Below are positions 18,757-27,888 of a stretch of 64,000 bases of DNA, piece by piece. A model generated the notes under the pieces. It was not told the origin of the DNA and searched no databases. It was given only the letters and a program-made list of their open reading frames with translations. The number at the start of each line of letters is the position of its first letter. Positions within the stretch are counted from its first letter, which is position 1. The translations under genes and the position numbers were made by a program. This DNA is from Corynebacterium epidermidicanis (GTDB lineage: Bacteria; Actinomycetota; Actinomycetes; Mycobacteriales; Mycobacteriaceae), in NCBI RefSeq assembly GCF_001021025.1, contig NZ_CP011541.1:1550001-1614000 (forward strand). Reading direction: 5' to 3'.

Positions 18757-21012
18757 TTAGGCGTCTGCTTCCGAATCGTCCGCACCGTCGACTGGGACGA
18801 GGGAAATCTTGCCGCGGTTATCGATGTCGGCAATTTCTACCTGGATCTTGTCGCCAACGTTGACCACGTCTTCGACCTTTTCTACGCGGGTGGAACCGCC
18901 CAGCTTGGAGATGTGCACCAAACCGTCACGGCCTGGGAGCAAGGAGACGAAAGCACCGAACGCCGTGGTCTTGACCACGGTGCCCAGGTAGCGCTCGCCG
19001 ACCTTGGGCAGCTGTGGGTTGGCGATAGAGTTGATCTTCTCAATCGCAGCTTCAGCAGCTTCACCCGAGGTTGCGGACACGTACACCGTGCCGTCATCCT
19101 CGATGGAGATATCTGCGCCGGTCTCCTCGGTAATGGCGTTGATGTTCTTGCCCTTCGGTCCGATCAGTTCACCGATCTTGGAGGCCGGAATGGACACCGA
19201 CGTGATGCGTGGCGCGTAGTTGCTCATCTCGTCTGGGGCGTCGATGACCTCGGCCATCGTGTCTAGAATCGCGATGCGCGCCTCCCGGGCCTGCGCTAGA
19301 GCGTCTGCCAGCACCTGTGACGGGATGCCGTCGAGCTTGGTGTCTAGCTGCAGTGCGGTGATGAACTGTCGGGTGCCGGCCACCTTGAAGTCCATATCGC
19401 CGAACGCATCCTCGGCGCCCAGGATGTCCGTCAGGGCAACGTAGCGGGTTTCGCCATCAACCTCGTCGGAGACCAAACCCATGGCGATGCCTGCAACCGG
19501 GGACTTCAGTGGAACACCAGCGTTGTACAGCGACAGCGTCGACGCACATACCGAACCCATCGAGGTCGAACCGTTGGAGCCCAGCGCCTCGGAAACCTGG
19601 CGGATCGCGTATGGGAATTCCTCACGAGTTGGGATCACCGGCAGAAGCGCACGCTCTGCGAGTGCTCCGTGGCCGATTTCACGTCGCTTTGGCGAGCCAA
19701 CCCGACCGGTCTCGCCGGTGGAGTATGGCGGGAAGTTGTAGTGGTGGATGTAGCGCTTGGACTTCTCCGGCGCGAGGGAGTCAATCTGCTGTTCCATCTT
19801 GAGCATGTCCAGTGTGGTCACACCCATGATTTGGGTTTCACCACGCTCGAACAGAGAGGAACCATGCGCACGCGGGATGAGGTCAACTTCGACGCCGAGG
19901 TCGCGGATATCGGTGATGCCACGGCCGTCGATGCGGAAGTGGTCGGTCAGGATCCGACGACGCACCACAGACTTCATCACGGAGTTGTACGCTGCTCGAA
20001 TTTCCTTGGCTGCCTTCTCCTCATCCTCAAAGTCGCCCTTCAGCTTCTCGACGACCTGCTCCATATGAGAGTTAGTGGCATCTTCACGCTCATGCTTGCC
20101 CGCAATCTGCATGAACTTCTCGATGTTCTTGCCAGCAACGCGCTCGACCTTTTCCAAAACCTCGTCGGTGTATGGCGGGAAGAGTGGGAACTGTTGCGTT
20201 TCTTTCGCCGCTTCGTCGGCAAGCTTTTGCTGCGCACGGCAGAGGATCTCAATGAATGGCTTCGCAGCTTCAAGCCCCTCGGCAACGACTTCTTCCGTTG
20301 GTGCTGGCGCGCCGGCCTTGATGCGTGGCACGACGGTCTCAGTGGCGCCCGCTTCAACCATCATGATCGCGACGTCTTCCTTCTTGCCCTTGCGCACGAT
20401 GCGGCCGGCGACGACGATCTCAAAGAGCGCCTGCTCGTGCTGCTCGTGGGTCGGGAACGCGATCCATTGACCCTTCGGGTGCTTCTCGTCCGCGATCAAC
20501 GCCATGCGCACGCCACCGACGGCACCGGAAACCGGCAGCCCCGACAGCTGAGTGGCAGCAGACGCGCCGTTAATGGCGAGGACATCGTACATATCCTGCG
20601 GGTTCATCGACAGCACAGTGATGACAACCTGGACCTCGTTGCGTAGCCCCTTCACGAAGGTCGGGCGCAGCGGGCGGTCAATCAGGCGACACGCCAAAAT
20701 TGCTTCAGTGGAAGGACGGCCTTCACGACGGAAGAATGACCCCGGAATGCGTCCAGCAGCATACATCCGCTCCTCCACGTCCACGGTCAGTGGGAAGAAG
20801 TCAAAACCTTCGCGTGGCTGATTGGACGCGGTGGTCGTGGCCAGCAGCATCGTGTCTTCGTCCAGGTAGGCGGTAACGGCGCCGTCGGCCTGGCGGGCGA
20901 GTTGGCCGGTTTCCAGGCGGATCGTGCGCTTGCCGAAATCCCCATTATCGATTGTTGCGGTGACACCATAGGTGCCGAATTCTTCATCGTGATAGTACGC
21001 GACATCGCTCAT
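18757..21012 (-). CDS. pnp: Polyribonucleotide nucleotidyltransferase (PNPase)
   Basis: 751 residues from ATG 21012 ([13 protein letters not shown]), preceded by GAGGAG; a frame to 21063 is open but untypical. Two RNase PH domains (about residues 20-150 and 345-560) flank an all-helical region; the catalytic landmarks [11 protein letters not shown] and [15 protein letters not shown] are present. A KH domain ([17 protein letters not shown] near 605) and an S1 domain ([19 protein letters not shown] near 670) complete it. It degrades RNA 3'-5' phosphorolytically and may make guanosine pentaphosphate. The leader has CAGG-TTTT-CCTG hairpin sequence near 21116-21130; PNPase leaders are often self-regulated. 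Confidence 0.96.
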   Translation of the reverse strand: MSDVAYYHDEEFGTYGVTATIDNGDFGKRTIRLETGQLARQADGAVTAYLDEDTMLLATTTASNQPREGFDFFPLTVDVEERMYAAGRIPGSFFRREGRPSTEAILACRLIDRPLRPTFVKGLRNEVQVVITVLSMNPQDMYDVLAINGASAATQLSGLPVSGAVGGVRMALIADEKHPKGQWIAFPTHEQHEQALFEIVVAGRIVRKGKKEDVAIMMVEAGATETVVPRIKAGAPAPTEEVVAEGLEAAKPFIEILCRAQQKLADEAAKETQQFPLFPPYTDEVLEKVERVAGKNIEKFMQIAGKHEREDATNSHMEQVVEKLKGDFEDEEKAAKEIRAAYNSVMKSVVRRRILTDHFRIDGRGITDIRDLGVEVDLIPRAHGSSLFERGETQIMGVTTLDMLKMEQQIDSLAPEKSKRYIHHYNFPPYSTGETGRVGSPKRREIGHGALAERALLPVIPTREEFPYAIRQVSEALGSNGSTSMGSVCASTLSLYNAGVPLKSPVAGIAMGLVSDEVDGETRYVALTDILGAEDAFGDMDFKVAGTRQFITALQLDTKLDGIPSQVLADALAQAREARIAILDTMAEVIDAPDEMSNYAPRITSVSIPASKIGELIGPKGKNINAITEETGADISIEDDGTVYVSATSGEAAEAAIEKINSIANPQLPKVGERYLGTVVKTTAFGAFVSLLPGRDGLVHISKLGGSTRVEKVEDVVNVGDKIQVEIADIDNRGKISLVPVDGADDSEADA

Positions 21013-21063
21013 TAGGCGAGTTCTCCTCTTTACAACTTCTTCATTACTGCTGCGGGCGGTCAT

Positions 21064-21400
21064 CGGTGCCGACCCTGTTGTCTTGTCGATGCAAATGCAA
21101 TCCTCACTAGCCTAGCAGGGTTTTCCTGCCTGTCGTGGCGCAGCGGCAGCGTGCTGGCTGGCTACGGGTGAATGTTTTGCCTGACGAGTACAGGTGCTGC
21201 TGGAACTGAGGCGAAGACTTTTCCCGCCCGCTGCGCGTAAGTAAACGCAAACGTGACCACACCGAAACGGACTAAAACGCCAGTTTTCGAGCGCTACCGT
21301 GTGGTGAAGTTTGCCAACCCGATGCGGCAGCTAGTCGGTAGCCGCAAAAAGTGAGCAATCTCGAAGGCAAAGAACAACCGCCCCAAGGCAACAAAAGCCC
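21064..21400. other. Intergenic region between pnp and the mobile repeat
   Basis: About 340 bases without a credible gene. It holds the pnp promoter/leader side, and at about 21254-21320 a hairpin-forming sequence that is shared in inverted orientation with 37105-37178 (see separate entry). Otherwise I see nothing. Confidence 0.5.
21254..21320. repeat. Small hairpin repeat, copy A
   Basis: Contains CCACACCGAAA at the left and CGTGTGGTGAAGTTTG plus CCAACCCG at the right; the ends pair (CCACAC with GTGTGG). The reverse complement of its right arm, CAAACTTCACCACAC, occurs exactly at 37109-37123 in copy B, which has the same hairpin plan. Confidence 0.45.
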
Positions 21401-21660
21401 GGGTTAAGTAAAGAAAAGTGTGTCTCTGATGCGTGTTTTCCGCAGCGTTGTGGGCCTGAAGCCAGTATTTGTTGTTTGGGTGCTTTAGCTCGCTCGATGT
21501 CGTCCCTTCGGTGTAGTCGGACTACCGCTGTGGGATTTTATTCATTAAAAAACGCTGCTCTACGTAGTCGGACTACGCCGAAGCGACGACATAGCACTTA
21601 TGCAGCACACCCGCACCGCCGACGACACACCGACCGGACACACTTTTCTCTACTTAACCC
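21401..21660. mobile_element. MITE-like palindromic element, copy 1 (260 bp)
   Basis: The ends are 24-base terminal inverted repeats with one mismatch (left begins GGGTTAAGTAAAGAAAAGTG, right end is its complement with G for one A). It is flanked by perfect 8-base direct repeats AAAAGCCC at 21393-21400 and 21661-21668, the mark of transposition. Inside is a second inverted repeat of 29 bases with three mismatches (21497-21525 and 21564-21592), each arm ending in the near-palindrome GTAGTCGGACTAC. No transposase frame fits, so it would be a non-autonomous element moved in trans. It inserted exactly at the T-run side of the rpsO terminator. A second copy lies at 61946-62208. Confidence 0.85.
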
Positions 21661-21700
21661 AAAAGCCCCTTCCCAGGTCACAAGACCATGGGAAGGGGCC
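21661..21700 (-). terminator. rpsO terminator
   Basis: On the minus strand GGCCCCTTCCC pairs with GGGAAGGGGC and TTTT follows (complement of 21661-21664). It begins about 38 bases after the rpsO stop. The mobile repeat copy 1 abuts the T-run, and the duplicated 8 bases keep the terminator intact. Confidence 0.8.
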
Positions 21701-21738
21701 AAAGTTGTAAGTCTCAGCGACTTGCAGTCGGCTACCGA

Positions 21739-22008
21739 TTATCGGCGCAGACCCAAACGAGCGATCAGGTCACGGTAACGCTCAATGTTGTTGTCAGCCA
21801 GGTACTGCAGCAGGCCCTTACGACGACCAACGAGTAGCAACAGGCCACGACGGGAGTGGTGATCGTGCTTGTGGAACTTCAGGTGCTCCGTCAGGGTACG
21901 AATACGGGAGGTCAGAAGGGCAACCTGTGCCTCTGGCGAACCGGTGTCCGTCTCGTGCAGACCGTACTCGGCCAGGATTTCTTTCTTCTGCTCAGTGGTA
22001 AGAGCCAT
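21739..22008 (-). CDS. rpsO: 30S ribosomal protein S15
   Basis: 89 residues from ATG 22008 ([16 protein letters not shown]), preceded by GAGGAG. It carries the family landmark [25 protein letters not shown] at residues 38-62. S15 binds 16S rRNA early in small-subunit assembly. It is flanked by a terminator on each side, so it is a single-gene unit; its neighbour pnp is the usual partner in bacteria. Confidence 0.98.
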   Translation of the reverse strand: MALTTEQKKEILAEYGLHETDTGSPEAQVALLTSRIRTLTEHLKFHKHDHHSRRGLLLLVGRRKGLLQYLADNNIERYRDLIARLGLRR

Positions 22009-22044
22009 GGGATTTCTCCTCAAATTATTATTTCAGTCCGCATG

Positions 22045-22071
22045 AAAAAGCCCGCTGGTTTATTAGCGGGT
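22045..22071 (-). terminator. ribF terminator, upstream of rpsO
   Basis: On the minus strand CCCGCT-N8-AGCGGGC is followed by TTTTTC (complement of 22045-22049). It lies 55 bases after ribF and 37 bases before the rpsO start; a small hairpin CTGCG-GTT-CGCAG precedes it. It could end ribF or act as an attenuator in the rpsO leader. Confidence 0.7.
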
Positions 22072-22126
22072 GGCCCACTGCTGCGAACCGCAGTAAGACC
22101 TCGAAGAAGATTACCACACCAGCTGG

Positions 22127-23104
22127 TTAGGCCAAAATTTCCCGTATCTTTTTCACGTCTCGTTCCATGGCCACCAGGAGTTCGTCAACCGAGTGGAATT
22201 TTTCCATTCCTCTCACAAAATCAACGAATTCCACCTCGCACGCATGCCCATACAGGTCAGCATGACGATCGAGGACGAATGTCTCCACGCTTCGGCGCGT
22301 ATCTCCAAAGGTCGGGTTCGTTCCAACGGAAATTGCTGCTGGATAACGTACATCGCGCTCCATGTCGCCAACGATCGGAGATGCCGAGCGAACGATGAAC
22401 CACCCGGCATAAACACCGTCGGCCGGCAGCGCGTACTTTTCCGAAATATACATATTCGCGGTCGGGTATCCCAGTTCAGCCCCACCCCGCCCGGCACCAC
22501 GGGTGACGATCTCAAACACCGAAAACGGACGCCCAAGGATCGTGGCGGCCTCGGCAACCTTGCCTTCGCTGAGCAGGGCGCGCACCCGAGTTGAGGAGCA
22601 GCGGTCGTCGCCAAGCTCAAATAGGTCATGGACGATGACTTCGACCCTATACTTCTCGCCGAGTTCGCGCATCAAGTCCGTGGTTCCGGCCGCGCGGTGC
22701 CCAAAGCGGAAGTTCTTGCCGACGACTATCGTGCGCGCGTGCAACGTGTCCAAGAGCACCTCGCGGAAGAACTGCTCCGGTTCGAGCGCCGCCAGGTCAC
22801 GGGTGAATTTGAGCGCCAACAAATGATCGATGCCAAGCTTAGACACCAGTGAGGCACGGCCAACCATGCTGCTAAGTAGCGGCGGCATGGCTTCCGGGCG
22901 AATCACCGCGGCTGGGTGGGGATCGAAGGTCAATAAGATTGCTGGCAGGGTCTGGGAGTGCGCGCGATCGACTGCGGTTTTGATGAGTTGTTGGTGTCCG
23001 CGGTGAACGCCGTCAAAAACACCGATTGTCACTACGCTGCCGGTGAGGTCCTGTGGGACCTCGGAAAGTCCATGCCAAATATCCACCGGTTCATGGTACG
23101 TCAT
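22127..23104 (-). CDS. ribF: Bifunctional riboflavin kinase / FAD synthetase RibF
   Basis: 325 residues from ATG 23104. The N-terminal nucleotidyltransferase domain has the ATP-binding FDGVHRGHQQLI near residue 30 and the RCSSTRVRALL loop near 170; the C-terminal kinase domain has GYPTANM near 205. It converts riboflavin to FMN and FMN to FAD. Alternative starts at 23119 or 23173 would overlap truB. The divergent truB start is only 13 bases away, leaving no room for normal leaders on both sides. Confidence 0.93.
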   Translation of the reverse strand: MTYHEPVDIWHGLSEVPQDLTGSVVTIGVFDGVHRGHQQLIKTAVDRAHSQTLPAILLTFDPHPAAVIRPEAMPPLLSSMVGRASLVSKLGIDHLLALKFTRDLAALEPEQFFREVLLDTLHARTIVVGKNFRFGHRAAGTTDLMRELGEKYRVEVIVHDLFELGDDRCSSTRVRALLSEGKVAEAATILGRPFSVFEIVTRGAGRGGAELGYPTANMYISEKYALPADGVYAGWFIVRSASPIVGDMERDVRYPAAISVGTNPTFGDTRRSVETFVLDRHADLYGHACEVEFVDFVRGMEKFHSVDELLVAMERDVKKIREILA

Positions 23105-23117
23105 AGACTTGGTAAGC

Positions 23118-24011
23118 ATGACTGATGTGCTCGCTAATTCTGGCCTCGTGATCGTTGATAAGCCTGCGGGCATGTCCTCTCATGATGTCGTCGCCAAGCT
23201 GCGACGTGCTTTTCATACCCGGAAGGTTGGGCACGCGGGCACCTTGGACCCCATGGCCACTGGTGTGTTGGTGGTGGGCATCGAACGCGGGACGAAATTT
23301 CTCGCGCACCTGATCGCTGAGACCAAAACCTATCAGGCCACGATTCGGCTCGGCGCAAGTACCACCACCGACGACGCAGAGGGCGAAACCCTGCAGGTCA
23401 CCGCAGCAGGTCACCTCGCCGACGAAGACATCGACGCTGAGATCACAAAGCTAACCGGTGAAATCATGCAAAAGCCTTCCTCGGTGTCTGCGATCAAGAT
23501 CAATGGCAAGCGCGCGCATGAGTTAGTGCGAGCTGGCGAGACCGTCGACATCCCAGCCCGGCCTGTCACCGTCCATCGATTCGATGTGCTCGCCCGACGA
23601 AGAACCCCAGAATTCATCGACCTCGACGTCGAGGTCTTCTGCTCCTCAGGCACCTATATCCGCTCGCTCGCGCGCGACCTTGGGGCCAGCTTGGGTGTGG
23701 GTGGTCATCTCACCGCATTACGACGCACCACCGTCGGCCCCTTCACCCTTGAGCATGCCCGCACCCTCGAGGAACTAAACACGAACCCGACTTTTTCGCT
23801 CACCCTCGACCAAGCGCTGGCTGCGAGTTTCCCAACCCTTAACGTCAACGACGAAGACGCAGCCGCCTTGGCGATGGGCAAATGGCTCGAACCCCGCGGC
23901 CTCAAAGGGGTGCACGCGGCCGTCACGGCTGATGGCACAGCCGTGGCTCTGGTCAAAGAGAAAGGCAAGCGCTTAGCGACGGTCTTCGTGGCCCGCCCCT
24001 CAACTCTCTAA
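23118..24011 (+). CDS. truB: tRNA pseudouridine55 synthase TruB
   Basis: 297 residues from ATG 23118. The catalytic aspartate is in GHAGTLDPMATGVL near residue 40; the YIRSLARDLG motif is near 180; a C-terminal PUA-like extension ends the protein. It isomerises U55 of the T-loop in tRNAs. No clear ribosome-binding site precedes it and TAGACT lies 10 bases upstream, so a leaderless mRNA is possible. Confidence 0.95.
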   Translation: MTDVLANSGLVIVDKPAGMSSHDVVAKLRRAFHTRKVGHAGTLDPMATGVLVVGIERGTKFLAHLIAETKTYQATIRLGASTTTDDAEGETLQVTAAGHLADEDIDAEITKLTGEIMQKPSSVSAIKINGKRAHELVRAGETVDIPARPVTVHRFDVLARRRTPEFIDLDVEVFCSSGTYIRSLARDLGASLGVGGHLTALRRTTVGPFTLEHARTLEELNTNPTFSLTLDQALAASFPTLNVNDEDAAALAMGKWLEPRGLKGVHAAVTADGTAVALVKEKGKRLATVFVARPSTL

Positions 24012-24023
24012 CTACTCCGAGCG

Positions 24024-24677
24024 CTACGTAATAGCCGTGGCTGCGAAAATATAACCGTCGCTCAACTGCCATTTACCGCTGATGAACGGCACCGGGGTCG
24101 GGCGCACCAACAGGTAGGAAACGAAGGTGCCGTCGTCCCGCAAATCGATTTCTGCCTGGTCAAAACCAAGGAAACGATGCGTCAACGGGAACCACGCCTT
24201 GTATGTAGCTTCCTTGGCGCAAAAGAGCAGGCGATCCGCGCAATCCACGCTGTTGCCTTTCAGGCGATCGAGCTGCGCCAATTCGCCTTCACGCGCTACC
24301 GAGCTCAACACATCTCCCGGCAACGGAAGCGCAGGCTCCGCGTCAAGGCCCATGGACCGCACTAAAAGACGTGGCGCGACTACCGCGGCGCGCAGGCCGT
24401 CGGTATGCGTCAAGGAGCCAGACACGGAGGCCGGCCACAACGGCATACCCCGCTCGCCGCGAAGAATGGGCTGGCCGGCGTCTCGGCCCAGTTGTTTCAG
24501 CGCTTGATGCGCGCACCAGCGGGCATCGCCAAACTCGGCTTTACGTACGGGCACCGAGTGCGCAACCAAAGCCTGCTCCAACGGGTGCAGCGCGTGAAAA
24601 TTGGTCAGGTCATCGTTGGAGGACGTAGTGAAAAAACTGAACTTTGCGCTGGGTGGAAATAGCTCACTATTCAGCAT
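24024..24677 (-). CDS. pptT: 4'-phosphopantetheinyl transferase (PptT-type)
   Basis: 217 residues from ATG 24677, preceded by GGAGGTGG and overlapping the pptH stop. It has the EntD/Sfp-type motifs: GLDAEPALPLP near residue 113 (Mg2+ aspartate) and FCAKEATYKAWFP near 155 (KEA-x-YKA). It transfers phosphopantetheine from CoA to acyl- and peptidyl-carrier proteins, in this group the polyketide synthase and FAS-I for mycolic acids. The pairing with the next gene and with truB is the same as in mycobacteria. Confidence 0.92.
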   Translation of the reverse strand: MLNSELFPPSAKFSFFTTSSNDDLTNFHALHPLEQALVAHSVPVRKAEFGDARWCAHQALKQLGRDAGQPILRGERGMPLWPASVSGSLTHTDGLRAAVVAPRLLVRSMGLDAEPALPLPGDVLSSVAREGELAQLDRLKGNSVDCADRLLFCAKEATYKAWFPLTHRFLGFDQAEIDLRDDGTFVSYLLVRPTPVPFISGKWQLSDGYIFAATAIT

Positions 24678-25482
24678 GTTCCACCTCCAGCACTGCATAT
24701 GGCCAGGGCCGATCACTCGGGTACGACTGCCATTCCCGGGGATACCCCAGCGAAACCTCGATGTGAGGCACTCCCCCAACCTTCACGATGCCGGGGGTAT
24801 GCAGATGCCCATAAATGACCGCTTGGGCATCATAACGCTGTGCCCACGTGCGAGTATGCCGAGTGCCACACCACAACCCCAACTCGGGCCAGCGCAGCTT
24901 TTCGACGGGCTCGTACACCAACGGCCAATGGTTAATCAAAACTGTTGGCCCCTCCACCTTGCCTAGGCGTTTAATGGAATACGCCAAGCGATCCCAGCAC
25001 CAGGCACGGATATCCACAAACGGAGCGATGGCGAACTCATCAGTCATGACCACCTGGGCGTCGTGAGCGGCCTGCACTGCCTGTTCGACCGTAGTGCCCG
25101 GGCGTCGGAAACTGTAGTCATAGAGGGTAAAAAGCGGGATGATGGTTACGTCGCCGAACTTGGGGAAAGGATCTTCTGGGGTCAACACGTCGATACGGCG
25201 ACAGCTTTCCACCAGGTCCTCGTACTTCGCGCGTCCTTTGTAGAAATCCGCGGACCGAGAGAAGAGTTCGTGGTTGCCTGGGACCCAGATCACGCAGGCG
25301 AAACGTCGTCGTAAAGCAGCCAAGACTTCGATGACGAGCTCGCTACGCTCGGCCACATCGCCGGCCACGATTAGCCAGTCGGACGGGTGGCGCGGACGAA
25401 TCGTGTCGATCACCGCGCCGTTAGCCTTCACAGCCGCATGTAGGTCAGACACGGCCCACAAGGTTTGCGTGTAGCTACCCAT
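24667..25482 (-). CDS. pptH: Metallophosphoesterase, probable phosphopantetheinyl hydrolase PptH
   Basis: 271 residues with all calcineurin-type metal motifs in order: SDLHAAV (residues 13-19), VAGDVAERS (near 41), WVPGNHELFS (near 70), LINHWPL (near 188) and YGHLHTPG (near 228). Its mycobacterial counterpart beside pptT removes phosphopantetheine from carrier proteins, opposing PptT. The two genes here overlap by 11 bases, so they are made together. The hydrolase role is inferred from this synteny; the metal motifs alone would fit many phosphoesterases. Confidence 0.82.
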   Translation of the reverse strand: MGSYTQTLWAVSDLHAAVKANGAVIDTIRPRHPSDWLIVAGDVAERSELVIEVLAALRRRFACVIWVPGNHELFSRSADFYKGRAKYEDLVESCRRIDVLTPEDPFPKFGDVTIIPLFTLYDYSFRRPGTTVEQAVQAAHDAQVVMTDEFAIAPFVDIRAWCWDRLAYSIKRLGKVEGPTVLINHWPLVYEPVEKLRWPELGLWCGTRHTRTWAQRYDAQAVIYGHLHTPGIVKVGGVPHIEVSLGYPREWQSYPSDRPWPYAVLEVEHAE

Positions 25483-25562
25483 TGCACCGCTCCTTAATCC
25501 TCATCGCTCAGCATTTCCCGGCTGGACGACACAGTCATCCCAATACCGTTAAAGATTATGCC

Positions 25563-26903
25563 TTATGTGCCTGCCGAGGTTCCAAGCCACGCCATGGATT
25601 TGAATCGCCACACCACCGCGATCATGCGCAAAAAGATGAACAGCGCTAGTCCGCACCACACTCCCGTTAACGACCAATCACATAACAGCGACAACCAAAT
25701 AGCAGGCAAAAAGCCCACCAGAGCTGACAATGCGGTGGCGTTGCGCAGGAATTTCATATCGGACGCTCCCATGAGTACGCCGTCGAAAGCAAACACCACG
25801 CCGCCCATAGCCACCATGCCTACGAGCAGCCACCAAAGCGGTGCCATGGTGGCGAGCACGGTCGCGTCCTGGGTGAAGATACGCGGGATCGCTTGGTAGC
25901 CGCACGCCAGGATCACGCACAGCCCGACAGCGAGCAGAACTGAAATCCGAACAATTTTCGATCCGGCACGCCGCGCTTGGTCACCGGTCGCAGTACCAGC
26001 CCGCGTGCCACCAACGATCGCGCCGATAAGTGCCTGTGCGGCAATAGCCAACGAATCCAACACTAAGGTGAGGAAGCTCCATAGCTGCAGCATGACCTGG
26101 TGGGCCGCCAGCGAGGATGCCCCGAACCTGCCAGCCACCGCGGCAGCGGACACGAAAGACACCTGGAAAAGCAATGAGCGCGCGATGAGGTTCTTGCCCA
26201 GCTGCAGCTGCGCGACCATCACTTTTCGTTGTGGCATCCAGGATCCTCGATGCATAGCCACCAACGCCCCAATAAAGCACAAAGAAGTAATGGTTTCCCC
26301 GATCAGGTTCGCCCAGGCTGAGCCGACGATACCGTAACGGCCGACGAGCACGGGAACCAATGCAGCGCTCGGGCCGACACCAAGTAGCGTAAAAATTAAC
26401 GGTAGTCGGGTATTTTGGATTCCTCGAAGCCAGCCATTTCCGGCCATTGTGAGCAAAATGAGTGGGATGCCACAGGCAGCTACACGCAGCCATTGGGTGG
26501 CTTCGCCTGCGACGGTTGCGTCGCCGGCGAGCCACCGCGTGAGGGTCGGCGCGGCGGTTATGATCAGAGTCATCAGGAGCAGACCGACGCCTAGCGCGAG
26601 CCAGGAGGCTTGTACCCCTTCACCGACGGCGTCGTCGTGGCGCCCTGCTCCGTGGTGCTGGGCTGAGCGCGCTGTCGTGCCATACGACAAGAAAGTGAGC
26701 TGCGTGGTGACTTGGGCTTGGATTGTGGTCGCCGCCCCCAAGGCTGCGAGATCGGTGGCACCCAGCCGTCCCACCACCGCCGTATCAAGCAGCAAATACA
26801 GTGGCGCGGCGGCCAGAACGCCCAGTGCGGGCAGTGCCAACCTCAACACCTTGGCAGTACTTACTTCTACGGGGTGGCTTGGGCTGGAAAAACTTGTGCT
26901 CAT
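25563..26903 (-). CDS. MATE family efflux transporter (DinF-like)
   Basis: 446 residues with twelve hydrophobic segments in two MatE halves (about residues 15-175 and 235-400). It resembles the DinF subgroup, beginning ALPALGVLAAAPLYLLLDTAVVGRLG. These are Na+/H+-coupled multidrug exporters of the inner membrane; the substrate is not evident. It lies 18 bases after nrnA and probably shares its transcript. Confidence 0.88.
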   Translation of the reverse strand: MSTSFSSPSHPVEVSTAKVLRLALPALGVLAAAPLYLLLDTAVVGRLGATDLAALGAATTIQAQVTTQLTFLSYGTTARSAQHHGAGRHDDAVGEGVQASWLALGVGLLLMTLIITAAPTLTRWLAGDATVAGEATQWLRVAACGIPLILLTMAGNGWLRGIQNTRLPLIFTLLGVGPSAALVPVLVGRYGIVGSAWANLIGETITSLCFIGALVAMHRGSWMPQRKVMVAQLQLGKNLIARSLLFQVSFVSAAAVAGRFGASSLAAHQVMLQLWSFLTLVLDSLAIAAQALIGAIVGGTRAGTATGDQARRAGSKIVRISVLLAVGLCVILACGYQAIPRIFTQDATVLATMAPLWWLLVGMVAMGGVVFAFDGVLMGASDMKFLRNATALSALVGFLPAIWLSLLCDWSLTGVWCGLALFIFLRMIAVVWRFKSMAWLGTSAGT

Positions 26904-26921
26904 GGAGTGCGCGGGTTCCTG

Positions 26922-27887
26922 CTACAGCTTCTCAATCTCAGCTTCCAGTGCTGCCAAGTTGTCCGCGAAGCTGCCCGCAGTGGTGTAACCAGCGGCGCGA
27001 AGGTGTCCGCCACCACCCATCTTGGTGGCCAGTGCGGAAACGTTTACATCGGTGATCGCCCGCAATGAAACCGCGTACCAATTCGGGTGGTAGCCCTTGA
27101 ACACCGCGCCAACATCAGCGCCGTGTACACCGCGGACGAAATCCACCAGTGACTCGACTTCAGAAGTCTCCAGGCCCTGGACTGCTTCGTTCTTCGCATG
27201 CAGCACCGCGAGCTTGAGTCTCCCGACCTGGCGCACCTCGATAGCTGCCAGCGCTTGGCCCACCATGCGCAGGCCTTCAATCGAGGTGTTGTCGATCAGG
27301 TCAGCTGCGATCTCGCGAGTATTGATCCCGAAGGTGAGCAATTGAGCAGCCATGTCATGCATCAACGGTCGGCCCCAGCGGAAGCTACCAGTGTCGGTAA
27401 CGAGCCCGGAGTATAAGGATTGGGCTAGCGGTTGATCCAGGTCAACATCGAGATATTCTAACCACTGCCACACAATCGTGGTGGTGGATTCCGCCGCGAA
27501 GTCAAGCAAATTCACGGTGCCGAACCCTGGGTTGGAATCGTGATGGTCGATGAGCAGCACCGGAGCGTCGGTCACTGCTAGATCCTCGGCAAAGGCACCA
27601 GTGCGGTCGATAGATCCGCAGTCGCACACGATGTACGCATCTGCCAGGGGGAATTCAGTACTCACCAGGACTTTTTCGCCTCCCGGAATCGTGGTGAGAT
27701 TAGGTGCGAATGTCTCTGGCTGCCCGATCCAACCTTGCGCCGTCTTGCCGAGCTTCTCCAGAATCTGCACCACGGCAGTCACTGAGCCAATGGCGTCGGC
27801 ATCAGGGCGGATATGTCCGATTACTGCGAAGGCGCTGGGCTTTTCCAGGAGTGTGGCCGCAGCGCGATACTCGGAAACACTGGGCAT
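26922..27887 (-). CDS. nrnA: DHH/DHHA1 phosphoesterase (NrnA-type oligoribonuclease / pAp phosphatase)
   Basis: 321 residues from ATG 27887, preceded by AAGGAGG and starting one base after the rbfA stop. DHH-domain motifs: GHIRPDADAIGS (near residue 24), CDCGSIDRTG (near 88) and LIDHHDSNPGFG (near 110). The DHHA1 motif is GGGGHLRAAG near 297. It degrades 2-5-mer RNA (and c-di-NMP products) and dephosphorylates pAp. The rbfA-nrnA pair is common in actinobacteria. Confidence 0.92.
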   Translation of the reverse strand: MPSVSEYRAAATLLEKPSAFAVIGHIRPDADAIGSVTAVVQILEKLGKTAQGWIGQPETFAPNLTTIPGGEKVLVSTEFPLADAYIVCDCGSIDRTGAFAEDLAVTDAPVLLIDHHDSNPGFGTVNLLDFAAESTTTIVWQWLEYLDVDLDQPLAQSLYSGLVTDTGSFRWGRPLMHDMAAQLLTFGINTREIAADLIDNTSIEGLRMVGQALAAIEVRQVGRLKLAVLHAKNEAVQGLETSEVESLVDFVRGVHGADVGAVFKGYHPNWYAVSLRAITDVNVSALATKMGGGGHLRAAGYTTAGSFADNLAALEAEIEKL

Positions 27888-27888
27888 T

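Noticed and set aside
21476..21778. 100-codon frame spanning mobile-repeat copy 1
   Set aside because: It runs out of the element into the rpsO terminator and has no transposase features.
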